A stretch of DNA of 64,000 nucleotides from Paraburkholderia fungorum. GTDB taxonomy: Bacteria; Pseudomonadota; Gammaproteobacteria; Burkholderiales; Burkholderiaceae. Position numbers and translations under genes: made by a program. Position 1 is the stretch's first letter; each line of letters begins with the position of its first letter. The notes below the pieces were generated by a model. The model was not told where the DNA came from. It saw only the letters and a list, made by a program, of their open reading frames with translations, and ran no database searches. This document shows, one piece after another, positions 44,676-53,231 of this stretch. Location of the stretch: NCBI RefSeq assembly GCF_900099835.1, contig NZ_FNKP01000002.1, positions 2,294,001 through 2,358,000 of the forward strand. The letters are read 5' to 3'.

Positions 44676-45205
44676 CAGGCGGCCTCGCGCTTGTTGGGGT
44701 CGCTGCCGGACGTGCCGAAAGTGTCCTGGATTGCATCGACGATGCCGTTGTACGCACCGCAGCGGCACAGGTTGCCGCTCATTCGCTCGCGCAGTTCTGT
44801 GTCGGTCAGCGAGAAGCTTTCCGCCGCGACGTCTTCGCTGACATAGCTCGGCACGCCGCACTTCAACTCTTCGGCCATCCCGACTGCCGAACATATCTGT
44901 CCGGGTGTGCAGTAACCGCACTGGAAGCCGTCGTGCTCGACGAATGCCTGTTGCAACGGATGCAGTCTGCCCGGCTCGCCCAGTCCTTCGATAGTGGTGA
45001 TCTCGCAGTCCTGATGCTGCACGGCGAGCGCGAGGCAACTGTTGATGCGCGCTCCATTCACCAGCACGGTGCACGCGCCGCAAGCGCCTTGATTGCAGCC
45101 CTTTTTTGCGCCGAACAGATGACGTTGCTCCCGCAGCAGATCGAGCAGCGACGTCCTCGGATCGAAATCGAGTTCGAGCTCGCTGCCGTTTATGACGAAA
45201 TGCAT
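44675..45205 (-). CDS. 2Fe-2S subunit of molybdenum hydroxylase (PaoA-like)
   Basis: 176 residues with an N-terminal plant-type ferredoxin cluster (CNQGACGACTVLVNG and a later SC) and a C-terminal helical cluster domain (GFQCGYCTPGQ, GNLCRCGAYNG). E. coli PaoA starts with a twin-arginine signal; here the chosen ATG gives no signal peptide and the upstream frame has no RRxFL motif, so the enzyme is likely cytoplasmic. First gene of the operon. Confidence 0.92.
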   Translation of the reverse strand: MHFVINGSELELDFDPRTSLLDLLREQRHLFGAKKGCNQGACGACTVLVNGARINSCLALAVQHQDCEITTIEGLGEPGRLHPLQQAFVEHDGFQCGYCTPGQICSAVGMAEELKCGVPSYVSEDVAAESFSLTDTELRERMSGNLCRCGAYNGIVDAIQDTFGTSGSDPNKREAA

Positions 45206-45685
45206 GATTGCACTCCCTGTAAATTCGGGCATGCGTCGCGTACGGTGACGCGTCCCGGTTCGTGCGGCAAATACACCGGAAATGACCGGCGGTGTTTGGC
45301 TGCAGTTCCTTGCTGGACTTGCTTCGATGGGGAATGGAATGTCCGCGCGGAGCGAGACCGAATGTGCAATTCGGGTTGGTGGGACCAGTTGCCGCCCGGG
45401 TCGCGCAGCCCCAGTTTGCGATTGGAGCAATTCGCGGGCCTTGCGACGGGTATGGCGAAAGCGGACTCGTTTTGCGGACGAGATTGGCGAGCGCTTCATT
45501 CGACTGATGAATGGCTGCGCGCGTTTGAGGAGAGTTCTGTTGATAAGCGGCCAGGCGGGCGCTCGGCCTATGTCACCGGCCGCTACAACGAGTGCGAGGA
45601 AGTTATCGGTCGAGAAATGCGTTGTGGCATCCGTCGCTCATATCGTCCAACGCGCCCGCTGCCAAAAAATCTATTCCAGCAACGT
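45206..45685. other. intergenic region upstream of the molybdenum hydroxylase operon
   Basis: 480 bases without a supported gene. Long open frames run through on both strands but have no family features, and codon use is uncharacteristic. It presumably carries the operon promoter; no operator is recognised. Confidence 0.45.
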
Positions 45686-46606
45686 TCACTTTCCCGGCTT
45701 GATTGCGCTGAGATAAGCGGTTCGTTCCGGCCCGAAAAGTTGACCCGAATCGACACGAGGCCGGAATATTTTCTCGAACAGCATGCGATCGTCATCTGAA
45801 CACGCCTGTTCCAGAAACGCCCCTAGCGGCGGTGCCCACGGAAACGGCGTGCTCTTCAGAAGAAGGTCCCACGAGCGGATCAGCGAACGGACAACGTCAA
45901 TATGAAACTCCATGTGGATATCGGCGAAACCGCTGTCCAATGCATGACGAACCAGATCGCGCTCGTTGAAGTTGGTCATCGGATTGGCGGCAATATCCTC
46001 TTCGGTATCGGGAAGCTGGGTAGCCTTCCAGCGATGCAGCAGCCGGAAAAAACGATCGTCCGAAACCGCCGGTCCTGCATCGATGAATTTGCGCAGGGCA
46101 AGTGTCTCGAAGGCCTCGTCGCGGCGAATAGGCTCAGCGATGGAGATTCGGCCACCGGGCTTCAATATGCGATGAAACTCGCGCAGTACTTTCGCCTTAT
46201 CTGGAAGATAGGCGATCACCGCGCGCGTGGTGACAGCATCGACAGTCGCATCCGGTATCTCTTTCAGATCATCAGCGGAACATTGAAGGAACGTGCATTG
46301 ATCCGCAATGTTTCGTTCTGTCGCAACGGCATGGCAGTCCTCCAGCAACAGTGGAGAAACATCGGCTAGATACACGCCAAGAGTTGCGCCAATTCGCGCA
46401 ATTGCCCGAAACGCCAGCAGGCCGTCGCCGGTTCCCACATCCACTAGCGTTGTACCGGGCGCAAGTTTCGCTGCATCCAGCACGCGGTCTGCAATTCTGG
46501 CGACTTCCGCGCGCAATTGCCGCTCGTGCTCATGGTCGGCAGCAAAACGGTCGCATAGCAACCACTGTCGCCACAAGTCGGGGTTTGCGTGCAGCGGAAT
46601 GTTCAT
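45686..46606 (-). CDS. class I SAM-dependent methyltransferase
   Basis: 306 residues with SAM motif I VDVGTGDGLLAF, motif II region VYLADVSPLLLEDC, DAVTTRAVIAYLPDKAKVLREF and motif RILKPGGRISIAEP. The layout is that of UbiE/COQ5-like enzymes with a long C-terminal helical region. Substrate unknown. It stands alone, 480 bases from the molybdenum enzyme. Confidence 0.82.
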   Translation of the reverse strand: MNIPLHANPDLWRQWLLCDRFAADHEHERQLRAEVARIADRVLDAAKLAPGTTLVDVGTGDGLLAFRAIARIGATLGVYLADVSPLLLEDCHAVATERNIADQCTFLQCSADDLKEIPDATVDAVTTRAVIAYLPDKAKVLREFHRILKPGGRISIAEPIRRDEAFETLALRKFIDAGPAVSDDRFFRLLHRWKATQLPDTEEDIAANPMTNFNERDLVRHALDSGFADIHMEFHIDVVRSLIRSWDLLLKSTPFPWAPPLGAFLEQACSDDDRMLFEKIFRPRVDSGQLFGPERTAYLSAIKPGK

Positions 46607-46852
46607 TGATCGTTTTTCGAAGATTGGTTAGATCGCCAGCGCGTCCTGGAGAGAATGCTCGCGTCAACCGGGGATTCACGCGATTCGTGAATATAGTGAA
46701 TGGACCTTAAGAAAGCCTGAGGTTAAAGGCGACTCTGTGGAAAGCCGGCTTGAGGATGAATCTTCTCTGCCATTGTTTCGAGTACCCGGATGCGAATGTC
46801 GTCGATGCTGAAGTTTCAACGCACGGGTTTCAGTTAAACAACGCGCGTCCAT
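46607..46852. promoter_or_regulatory. promoter region of methyltransferase gene
   Basis: No gene seen. A TTAAG-AAAGC-CTGAG element (46707-46721) about 100 bases upstream of the methyltransferase resembles the TTAAG direct repeats found elsewhere in this window. Confidence 0.35.
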
Positions 46853-46888
46853 AAAAAAATGTCGCCAGGTCTCGGACCGGGCGACATT
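46853..46888 (-). terminator. intrinsic terminator of the ABC transporter operon
   Basis: On the minus strand 9-bp arms AATGTCGCC/GGCGACATT (46880-46888 with 46858-46866) enclose a nested GGTC/GACC stem and are followed by a run of seven T. It sits about 50 bases after the permease stop. Confidence 0.9.
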
Positions 46889-46939
46889 CTCAATTACCAC
46901 TCTCTCTACTGCGATAGCGTTATCAACGCCCAAGCCTGT

Positions 46940-47803
46940 TTAAACCGCCGCCGGACGCCACTTCAACAGCCGTTGTTCGACGGCAGTCAACAGATAGTCC
47001 GCAGCGAGTGCGACCACCGCCAGCACGATCATCGCGGCGAACACGCCGCTGGCATTGAACGCACCTTGTGCGGTCGAAATCAGCAGGCCGATGCCCTGCT
47101 TCGAACCGAGAAATTCGCCGACTACCGCACCGACCAGCGCGAAACCGAAGCTCACATGCAGGCTCGCGAGAATCCAGCTCAGCGCCGACGGAATCACCAC
47201 GGATGTGGTCACCTGGCGACGCGATGCACCGAGAATCTGCGCATTGGCGATCATGTAGCGATCGGCCTCACGCACGCCCTGAAACGCGTTGGCGAATACG
47301 ACGAAGAACACCATCACCACCGCCAGCGCCACCTTCGATGCCATGCCGAGTCCTAGTGCAATCACAAACACCGAGCCGAGCACCACTCGCGGGATCGAGT
47401 TGGCGATCTTGATGTAGAGGCTGAATACGTCGGAGAGAAGTTTATTGCGGCCCAGCACGATGCCGCAAAACACACCTGCAACCGAGCCGATAATGAAGCC
47501 GAGCCCGGTTTCTTCGAGCGTGACCCACACTTGCGTCAGCAACGGACCCTGCGACGTGCCGTTCACGAACCAGTCGACGATCTGTTCGAAAATCGCGCTA
47601 GGCATCGAGAAGAAAAATGGATCGATCCACTTAAGCCGCGCGGACAGTTCCCAGCCGCCAAGAACGATTACGAGAACGAGAACGCGTAGCGAAATCACTA
47701 AAGCATGACGCTGACGGATACGCTTCTGCGCAACCCGTTCGACCTGAGCGAGCGACGTGGGATCGATACCGGAAGGCATCATCTGTTGAGGGGTAGTAGA
47801 CAT
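46940..47803 (-). CDS. ABC transporter permease, NitT/TauT (SsuC-like) family
   Basis: 287 residues with six membrane helices and the binding-protein-dependent coupling motif QVTTSVVIPSALSWILASLHVSFG region (EAA-loop equivalent: GASRRQVTTSVVIPSAL). Family members import sulfonates, nitrate, pyrimidines or similar small solutes. GGAACG lies 9-10 bases before the ATG. Last gene of a three-gene operon after the binding protein and ATPase. Confidence 0.9.
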   Translation of the reverse strand: MSTTPQQMMPSGIDPTSLAQVERVAQKRIRQRHALVISLRVLVLVIVLGGWELSARLKWIDPFFFSMPSAIFEQIVDWFVNGTSQGPLLTQVWVTLEETGLGFIIGSVAGVFCGIVLGRNKLLSDVFSLYIKIANSIPRVVLGSVFVIALGLGMASKVALAVVMVFFVVFANAFQGVREADRYMIANAQILGASRRQVTTSVVIPSALSWILASLHVSFGFALVGAVVGEFLGSKQGIGLLISTAQGAFNASGVFAAMIVLAVVALAADYLLTAVEQRLLKWRPAAV

Positions 47804-47819
47804 GTTTGCCGTTCCTTGA

Positions 47820-48614
47820 TTAACCGATCTGCACTTCTTCGCGCAGGTCATGCCAGATATCGCGCGAAATCTCGATGAAACGCGGGTCGTAGCGAACCTC
47901 CGATGTGACGCGCGGACGCGGCAGATCGATTTCGTACACCTTCTTCAACGTGGCGGGACGCGCCGTCAACACGAACACACGATCGGCGAGCGCAATGGCT
48001 TCTTCGAGATCGTGCGTGACGAACACGACAGAACCGGCACCGCCCCACAATTGCAGCAGTTCATCCTGCATCAGCGTGCGGGTCTGCATGTCGAGCGCGG
48101 AAAACGGTTCGTCCATCAGCAGGATTTCCGGCTTGTTGATGAACGTCTGCGCCAGCGCCACCCGCTTGCGCATACCGCCCGACAATTGATGCGGATAGTG
48201 CTTGCCGAACTTGTCGAGGCCCACGCGGCGCAGCCATTCGTTGGCTTCGTCATAAGCGGCCGATTTCGAGCGGCCGCGATACAGCGGGCCCGCTGCCACG
48301 TTGTCGAGCACCGAGCGCCACGGGAACACCGCGTCGGCCTGAAACACGAAGCCGATGCGCGGATCGATGCCGTCCACCGGTGCGCCCATGACGCGCACTT
48401 CGCCGGTGGTCGGCTTCAGCAAGCCGGTAATCATGCTGAGGGTGGTGGACTTTCCGCAACCCGTCGGCCCGACCACGGCGACGAACTCGCCGCGTGCCAC
48501 CGACATGCTGAAGTCGCGCAATGCGATTGTCGCCTTGCCGTCGGGCGAGATGAAACGGCACGATACGTTGCGCATTTCAATGGCGGGCGTATCGCGTGAC
48601 ATAGGTTGATTCAT
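47820..48614 (-). CDS. ABC transporter ATP-binding protein, NitT/TauT (SsuB-like) family
   Basis: 264 residues with Walker A GPTGCGKST, Q-loop VFQADAVFPW, signature LSGGMRKRVALAQTF, Walker B ILLMDEPFSALD and H-loop VFVTHDLEEAIAL. Typical for sulfonate/nitrate/taurine importers. GAGG lies nine bases before the ATG; an internal ATG four codons later is possible. Follows the binding-protein gene by 39 bases. Confidence 0.92.
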   Translation of the reverse strand: MNQPMSRDTPAIEMRNVSCRFISPDGKATIALRDFSMSVARGEFVAVVGPTGCGKSTTLSMITGLLKPTTGEVRVMGAPVDGIDPRIGFVFQADAVFPWRSVLDNVAAGPLYRGRSKSAAYDEANEWLRRVGLDKFGKHYPHQLSGGMRKRVALAQTFINKPEILLMDEPFSALDMQTRTLMQDELLQLWGGAGSVVFVTHDLEEAIALADRVFVLTARPATLKKVYEIDLPRPRVTSEVRYDPRFIEISRDIWHDLREEVQIG

Positions 48615-48653
48615 CGGCTGATGCCTCGCTGTTTTCGTGATGTTGAATGGGCG

Positions 48654-49673
48654 TTATTTCGCCGCCGTCCTGACTGGGGCCGACAGGTAGTCGTTGGTGT
48701 ACGTCTTCGCCAGATCGATATGCTTGCCCTTCACCGAAGGATTGAACGCCGACAGTACTTTCAGCACGGTATCCGGGCCATCGGCGGGCATCTTGCCGTC
48801 CTTCGTGAACATCGGCAGCGACGCCTTCAGCGCGCCGACGTACAGGTCCCGGTTGCTGCCGTAGTAGTCCTTCGGCATCTTGTCGGCGATCTCTTCCGCG
48901 CTGTGGGTCGCGATGAAGTTCAACGTTTTTGCGAAAGCGTGCGAGAGCTTCGTCGCGTCGTCCTTATGCGACTCGGCCCATGCGCGCTGAACATAGAAGC
49001 TCGACGCCGGATAAGTGCCGCCCAGCGCGGCCCGTGTGCCATCGAGCGTGCGCATGTCGACCAGCACCTTCGCGTCACCCGTTTTCAGCAGCTGGGAGAC
49101 GGTCGGCTCAGTGGTCATACCCGCATCGATACGGTTCTGCTTGATGGCCGCGATAAAGCTGTTATCGGCGCCCACCGGCAACAATGTGTATTGAGTCGAC
49201 GGCACGCCCGCGCGCTGCGCGAGGTATTGCGTGAGGAAGCTGGTCGACGAACCGAGTCCGGTCACGCCAAGCGTCTTGCCCTTTGTGTCGGCCATGCTTT
49301 TGAGCGTGTCGGCGGATTTGGTCGCGACCATTTCCACTTCACCCGGCACCTGGCCGAAAATCACGAGTGCCTGAATCTCCTTGCCCTTGCTTTGCAGATC
49401 GATGGTGTGGTCGTAAAAGCCCACCACGCCTTGCACCGCGCCCGCCAGCAGTTCGTTTTCCGCATCGACGCCCGCCGGTTGCGAGAGAATTTCGACGTCG
49501 AGCCCTTCGTCCTTGAAATAGCCGAGCTGTTCGGTGAGCTTGGCCGGCAGGTAGATGATCTTGGTGGCGCCGCCGACCATGATCGTGAGTTTTTCGGCGT
49601 GAGCGACGGCCGACGCAGCAGCAAGAGCAAACGCAACACCTGACACAGCAGCGATCTGGCGCAAGTTACGCAT
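48654..49673 (-). CDS. ABC transporter substrate-binding protein, NMT1/SsuA-like
   Basis: 339 residues. Signal peptide ending AHAE, then the SsuA/NMT1-type fold: IYLPAKLTEQLGYFKDEGLD, DAENELLAGAVQGVVGFYD, KGKTLGVTGLGSSTSFLTQY and DAGMTTEPTVSQLLKTGD. The ligand is unknown. A second protein of near-identical design is encoded at 52.1 kb without a transporter. First gene of the ABC operon, divergent from the regulator/kinase pair across 249 bases. Confidence 0.9.
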   Translation of the reverse strand: MRNLRQIAAVSGVAFALAAASAVAHAEKLTIMVGGATKIIYLPAKLTEQLGYFKDEGLDVEILSQPAGVDAENELLAGAVQGVVGFYDHTIDLQSKGKEIQALVIFGQVPGEVEMVATKSADTLKSMADTKGKTLGVTGLGSSTSFLTQYLAQRAGVPSTQYTLLPVGADNSFIAAIKQNRIDAGMTTEPTVSQLLKTGDAKVLVDMRTLDGTRAALGGTYPASSFYVQRAWAESHKDDATKLSHAFAKTLNFIATHSAEEIADKMPKDYYGSNRDLYVGALKASLPMFTKDGKMPADGPDTVLKVLSAFNPSVKGKHIDLAKTYTNDYLSAPVRTAAK

Positions 49674-49922
49674 GATGCAGTCTCCTTAGGTTTGGTCGCC
49701 GCTGGGCAGTGCACGCGGCGCTTTCTGAATAGATGACGGCGATTATAGAAATGCGAAACCTTCTGCCAGCTTTCTGGGGAGTACCCAATTCATGGGTGTT
49801 AACCCGCAACGCCGCGACAGGTCACCGGGATGCGCGAGCATGTGTACTCCCAACCACACGTAAAGCGCGCAAAGCCCTTGTTTTACGGCACAATCGACGA
49901 CCTGACTTTTGCCGTGTCCGTG

Positions 49923-50600
49923 ATGAAACTGCTGCTCATAGAAGACAATCCGACCCTGGCGCACTGGCTCGCGAAGATGCTGGAGCAGGAAGCGTTCGCG
50001 CTCGACACCGTGCAGGACGGCGACGCCGCCGACCGTTTGCTGAGCACCAGTCGCTACGATGTGATCCTGCTCGACCTGAATCTGCCGAAGCTGTCGGGCA
50101 AGAACGTGCTGCGCCGTTTGCGTCAGCGCGGCGATGCGACACCTGTGCTGATTCTGACCGCGAGCGGGTCGATCGACGAAAAGGTGGAACTGCTCGGCGC
50201 GGGCGCCGACGACTACCTGGTCAAACCGTTCGAAGTGCGCGAGTTGATTGCGCGAATCAAGGTTGCGATCCGTCGGCAGTCGCCGTCGAAAGCGAGCGAG
50301 GTGATCTGCGGCGATCTCGCATTTCACATCGACACACGCCAGTTCACGCTGAAAGGCGCGCCGCTCAATGTCACGCCGCGCGAACGCTCGGTGCTCGAAG
50401 CGCTGATTCTGCGGCTCGGTAAAACGGTGACGAAACCGGCGCTGGTCGACGCGATCTTCACGCTCGCCGACGAGCCGAGCGAGGACGCGGTCGAGATCTA
50501 CATTTCGCGTCTGCGCAAGAAGCTCGACGGCAGTTCGGCCGCGATCGTGACGTTACGCGGGCTCGGTTATCTGCTGCGCAAGAAAGACGATGACCAATAG
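49923..50600 (+). CDS. TctD-like response regulator
   Basis: 225 residues. Receiver domain with phospho-acceptor Asp51 in VILLDLNLPKLSG, Lys in DDYLVKPFEVRE, and an OmpR-type winged helix with EDAVEIYISRLRKKL and LRGLGYLLRKK. It belongs to the TctD/QseB-like group of small regulators for transport genes. The gene overlaps the kinase gene by 11 bases. Divergent from the ABC operon, which it probably controls. Confidence 0.9.
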   Translation: MKLLLIEDNPTLAHWLAKMLEQEAFALDTVQDGDAADRLLSTSRYDVILLDLNLPKLSGKNVLRRLRQRGDATPVLILTASGSIDEKVELLGAGADDYLVKPFEVRELIARIKVAIRRQSPSKASEVICGDLAFHIDTRQFTLKGAPLNVTPRERSVLEALILRLGKTVTKPALVDAIFTLADEPSEDAVEIYISRLRKKLDGSSAAIVTLRGLGYLLRKKDDDQ

Positions 50601-51984
50601 CCTGCGCATGCGCCTGCTGTGGTGGCTGCTGGTGCCGCTCGCGTTATATGTGTTCGTCACCGGCAAGGCCGAATACGACAACGCCAGGCGCACCGCAGAT
50701 CTGGTGCAGGACAATCAGCTGATTTCGTCGGCGCGCATGATCGCGGGCGAAGTGGAATGGCTGGACGGTTTTCTGCGTGTCGATGTGCCGCCCGCCGCGC
50801 TCGAAATATTCGTATCGCCGTATCGCGATCAGGTTTTTTACAGCGTGCGCGTCGAAGACAGAGCCTTGCTCGCGGGTACGCCGGATTTCCCGCAGCGTCC
50901 CGCGCAGGCGCCCGACACGCCCGATCACTACGATACCGCGCTGCAAGGCAAGCCAGTGCGCGCAGTCGGCCTCGTGCGTCTGATGTACGACAATGGCGTG
51001 ACGCGCCGCGTGCGGGTGACGGTCGGCAAAACTGTCCGCTCGCGCGATGCGATGGCCCAGCAGCTATGGCAACCGCAACTCGTGCGGCAGATCGAGATGA
51101 TCGTGCTGGCAGTGGCGCTGGTTTGCATCGGGCTGACTTTCGAATTGCGGCCGCTGATGAAGGTGAAAGACGATGTCGCCGACCGCGATCCGATGCAACT
51201 CGAACCGATTCGGGTCGAACGGCTGCATACCGAATTGCGGCCTATCGTCGAAGCGATCAATCAGTGCATTGCGCGGCTCGGCGTGCAGGTGGCCGCGCAA
51301 CGCCGCTTCATCGCCGATGCCGCGCACCAGTTGCGCACGCCGCTCACGTTGCTCGGCACGCAGTTGCAGTTCGCGCGACAGCAGGACGGGCTGAATCCCG
51401 CGCTCGACGAAGCGCTCGCTGCGATGCATCGTAGCAATCGTTCGATGGTCGGGCTCACCAACAAACTCCTGCTGCTGGCGCAAGCCGAAGCGGCCGACAC
51501 GACGCAACTCGCGGTAGAGAGCGTCGACCTCGTGCCGCTTGCGATGGAGGTCGTGGAAGACCTCGCGCTCCTCGCGCAGGCGCGTGGTATCGACCTGGGC
51601 GCCGAACTGACCGGCGTTGCACCGGTGGCGGGTCATCGGGGCTTGCTGCAGGCGCTGATCCAGAACCTCGCGGAGAACGCGATCCGCTATACCGGCAGCG
51701 GCGGTCACGTCACTGTCGCCGTCAATGCCACCGCGCATACCGTCGCCGTCAGTGTGCTCGACGACGGTCCGGGTATTCCAGCCGAGTCGCGCAGCCGGGT
51801 GTTCGAACCGTTTTTCCGGGCCTCGACAGATACCGACGGCACAGGTTTGGGCCTTGCGATCGTGCGTGAAATCGCCGACGCGCATCAAGGCGAGATCAGC
51901 CTGAAGCCGGGCGACGGAGGCAAAGGCGTCGACATCAGCGTCACGTTTCCGCGCGCCAATGCCCTTCACGCGTCGACCGGCTGA
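50590..51984 (+). CDS. TctE-like sensor histidine kinase
   Basis: 464 residues. N-terminal membrane helix (LLWWLLVPLALYVFV), periplasmic domain of the TctE/2CSK_N type (PPAALEIFVSP, QVFYSVRVEDRALLAG), second membrane helix (about 169-186), HisKA with His246 in ADAAHQLRTPLTLL, and ATPase with NLAENAIRYTG, DDGPGIP and GTGLGLAIV. The same sensor layout occurs in the kinase at 53.2 kb. In the classical TctE group the periplasmic domain or a partner binding protein senses carboxylates. Confidence 0.92.
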   Translation: MTNSLRMRLLWWLLVPLALYVFVTGKAEYDNARRTADLVQDNQLISSARMIAGEVEWLDGFLRVDVPPAALEIFVSPYRDQVFYSVRVEDRALLAGTPDFPQRPAQAPDTPDHYDTALQGKPVRAVGLVRLMYDNGVTRRVRVTVGKTVRSRDAMAQQLWQPQLVRQIEMIVLAVALVCIGLTFELRPLMKVKDDVADRDPMQLEPIRVERLHTELRPIVEAINQCIARLGVQVAAQRRFIADAAHQLRTPLTLLGTQLQFARQQDGLNPALDEALAAMHRSNRSMVGLTNKLLLLAQAEAADTTQLAVESVDLVPLAMEVVEDLALLAQARGIDLGAELTGVAPVAGHRGLLQALIQNLAENAIRYTGSGGHVTVAVNATAHTVAVSVLDDGPGIPAESRSRVFEPFFRASTDTDGTGLGLAIVREIADAHQGEISLKPGDGGKGVDISVTFPRANALHASTG

Positions 51985-52143
51985 ATCCGCCGCCTCAAAT
52001 AAAAGTACTCGGGATAAACCCGCAATCAGAAAGAAACGCGCACTGGCGAAAGCATTGCGAAGGATTTGAGCCGCTAGAATTTCTGGCAGCACGCCATCGA
52101 ATGCCACTCGACGACGCGCGATATAACGGAGACAAAACTCACA

Positions 52144-53184
52144 ATGACTCGTCCTTCGACGCGACTTTCGCGCGCCGCCCACGCCACGGCTGCGACGTTA
52201 GTCACGCTCTGTCTGCTCGCGCAACCGGCTTCGCCGGCGCGCGCAGACGTGCCGGAAAAGATCGTTGTCATGGTAGGCGGTATCTCCAAGCTCATCTATT
52301 TGCCGGTGCAACTCACCGAGCGGCTGGGGTACTTCAAGGCCGAAGGACTCGACGTCGAATTGCAGTCTCAACCGGCCGGTATCGACGCAGAAACCGAGTT
52401 GCTGGCGGGCAGCGTTCAGGCGGTGGCCGGCTTCTATGACCACGCTATCGATCTGCAAACCCGAGGCAAGGAAGTGAAGGCGATTGTCGTATTCGGCCAG
52501 GTGCCAGGCGAAGTGATGATGGTTGCCAGGAATGCCGCCGGCTCGATTAAAAGCATGGCGGACGTCAAGGGTAAAACACTCGGCGTAACCGGCCTCGGGT
52601 CATCGACCAATTTTCTGACGCAATATCTGGCGAAACTTAACGGTGTGCCGGCTTCGCAGTACAACGTGCTGCCGGTCGGCGCGGACCATAGTTTTATCGC
52701 AGCAATCAGGCAGGGACATATCGACGCCGGCATGACCACTGAGCCGACCGTCTCGCAGTTGCTGAAGACCGGCGACGCACAGGTTCTCGTGGATATGCGC
52801 AATGTCGAAGGAACCCGCGCGGCCCTCGGTGGCACGTATCCGGCTTCGAGCCTCTACGTGCAAAGCACGTGGCTCGACAAACATCCCGCCGAAGCTACCG
52901 CACTCGCGCGTGCCTTCGTGAAGACGCTGCAATATCTGCATACGCACAGCGCCGAAGAAATCGCCGCGCAAATGCCGAAGGATTATGCCGGCAACGACAA
53001 GGCGCTTTATTTGAGCGCGCTAAAGGCTTCGCTGCCGATGTTCACAGTGGACGGCAAGATGCCTGCCGACGGACCGGAAACTGTGCTGAAAGTGCTGTCG
53101 GCGTTCAAACCATCAGTGAAGAGCCGGCATATCGATCTGTCGCGGACATTCACCAATCAGTTCGTCAACGGCGTCAAGCCGTGA
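52144..53184 (+). CDS. orphan NMT1/SsuA-like periplasmic binding protein, paralogue of the 48.7-kb protein
   Basis: 346 residues. Signal peptide ending about ARAD, then a mature domain nearly parallel to the ABC-associated protein through its full length, with identical pocket blocks GKTLGVTGLGSST, DAGMTTEPTVSQLLKTGDA, GTRAALGGTYPAS and ALKASLPMFT. No permease or ATPase accompanies it. Instead a histidine kinase and regulator follow on the same strand (47- and 33-base gaps). It may feed the neighbouring transporter or serve as the sensing partner of the kinase; the context favours sensing. Confidence 0.9.
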   Translation: MTRPSTRLSRAAHATAATLVTLCLLAQPASPARADVPEKIVVMVGGISKLIYLPVQLTERLGYFKAEGLDVELQSQPAGIDAETELLAGSVQAVAGFYDHAIDLQTRGKEVKAIVVFGQVPGEVMMVARNAAGSIKSMADVKGKTLGVTGLGSSTNFLTQYLAKLNGVPASQYNVLPVGADHSFIAAIRQGHIDAGMTTEPTVSQLLKTGDAQVLVDMRNVEGTRAALGGTYPASSLYVQSTWLDKHPAEATALARAFVKTLQYLHTHSAEEIAAQMPKDYAGNDKALYLSALKASLPMFTVDGKMPADGPETVLKVLSAFKPSVKSRHIDLSRTFTNQFVNGVKP

Positions 53185-53231
53185 ACGGATCGCATGACGC
53201 GCCGGCTTGAAATAACAAGGGACAATCCATC

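Noticed and set aside
44666..45799. 377-codon frame on the plus strand across the molybdenum hydroxylase promoter
   Set aside because: Half is antisense to the FeS subunit and the remainder shows no conserved motif or ribosome site; the 45.2-45.7 kb spacer is treated as noncoding.
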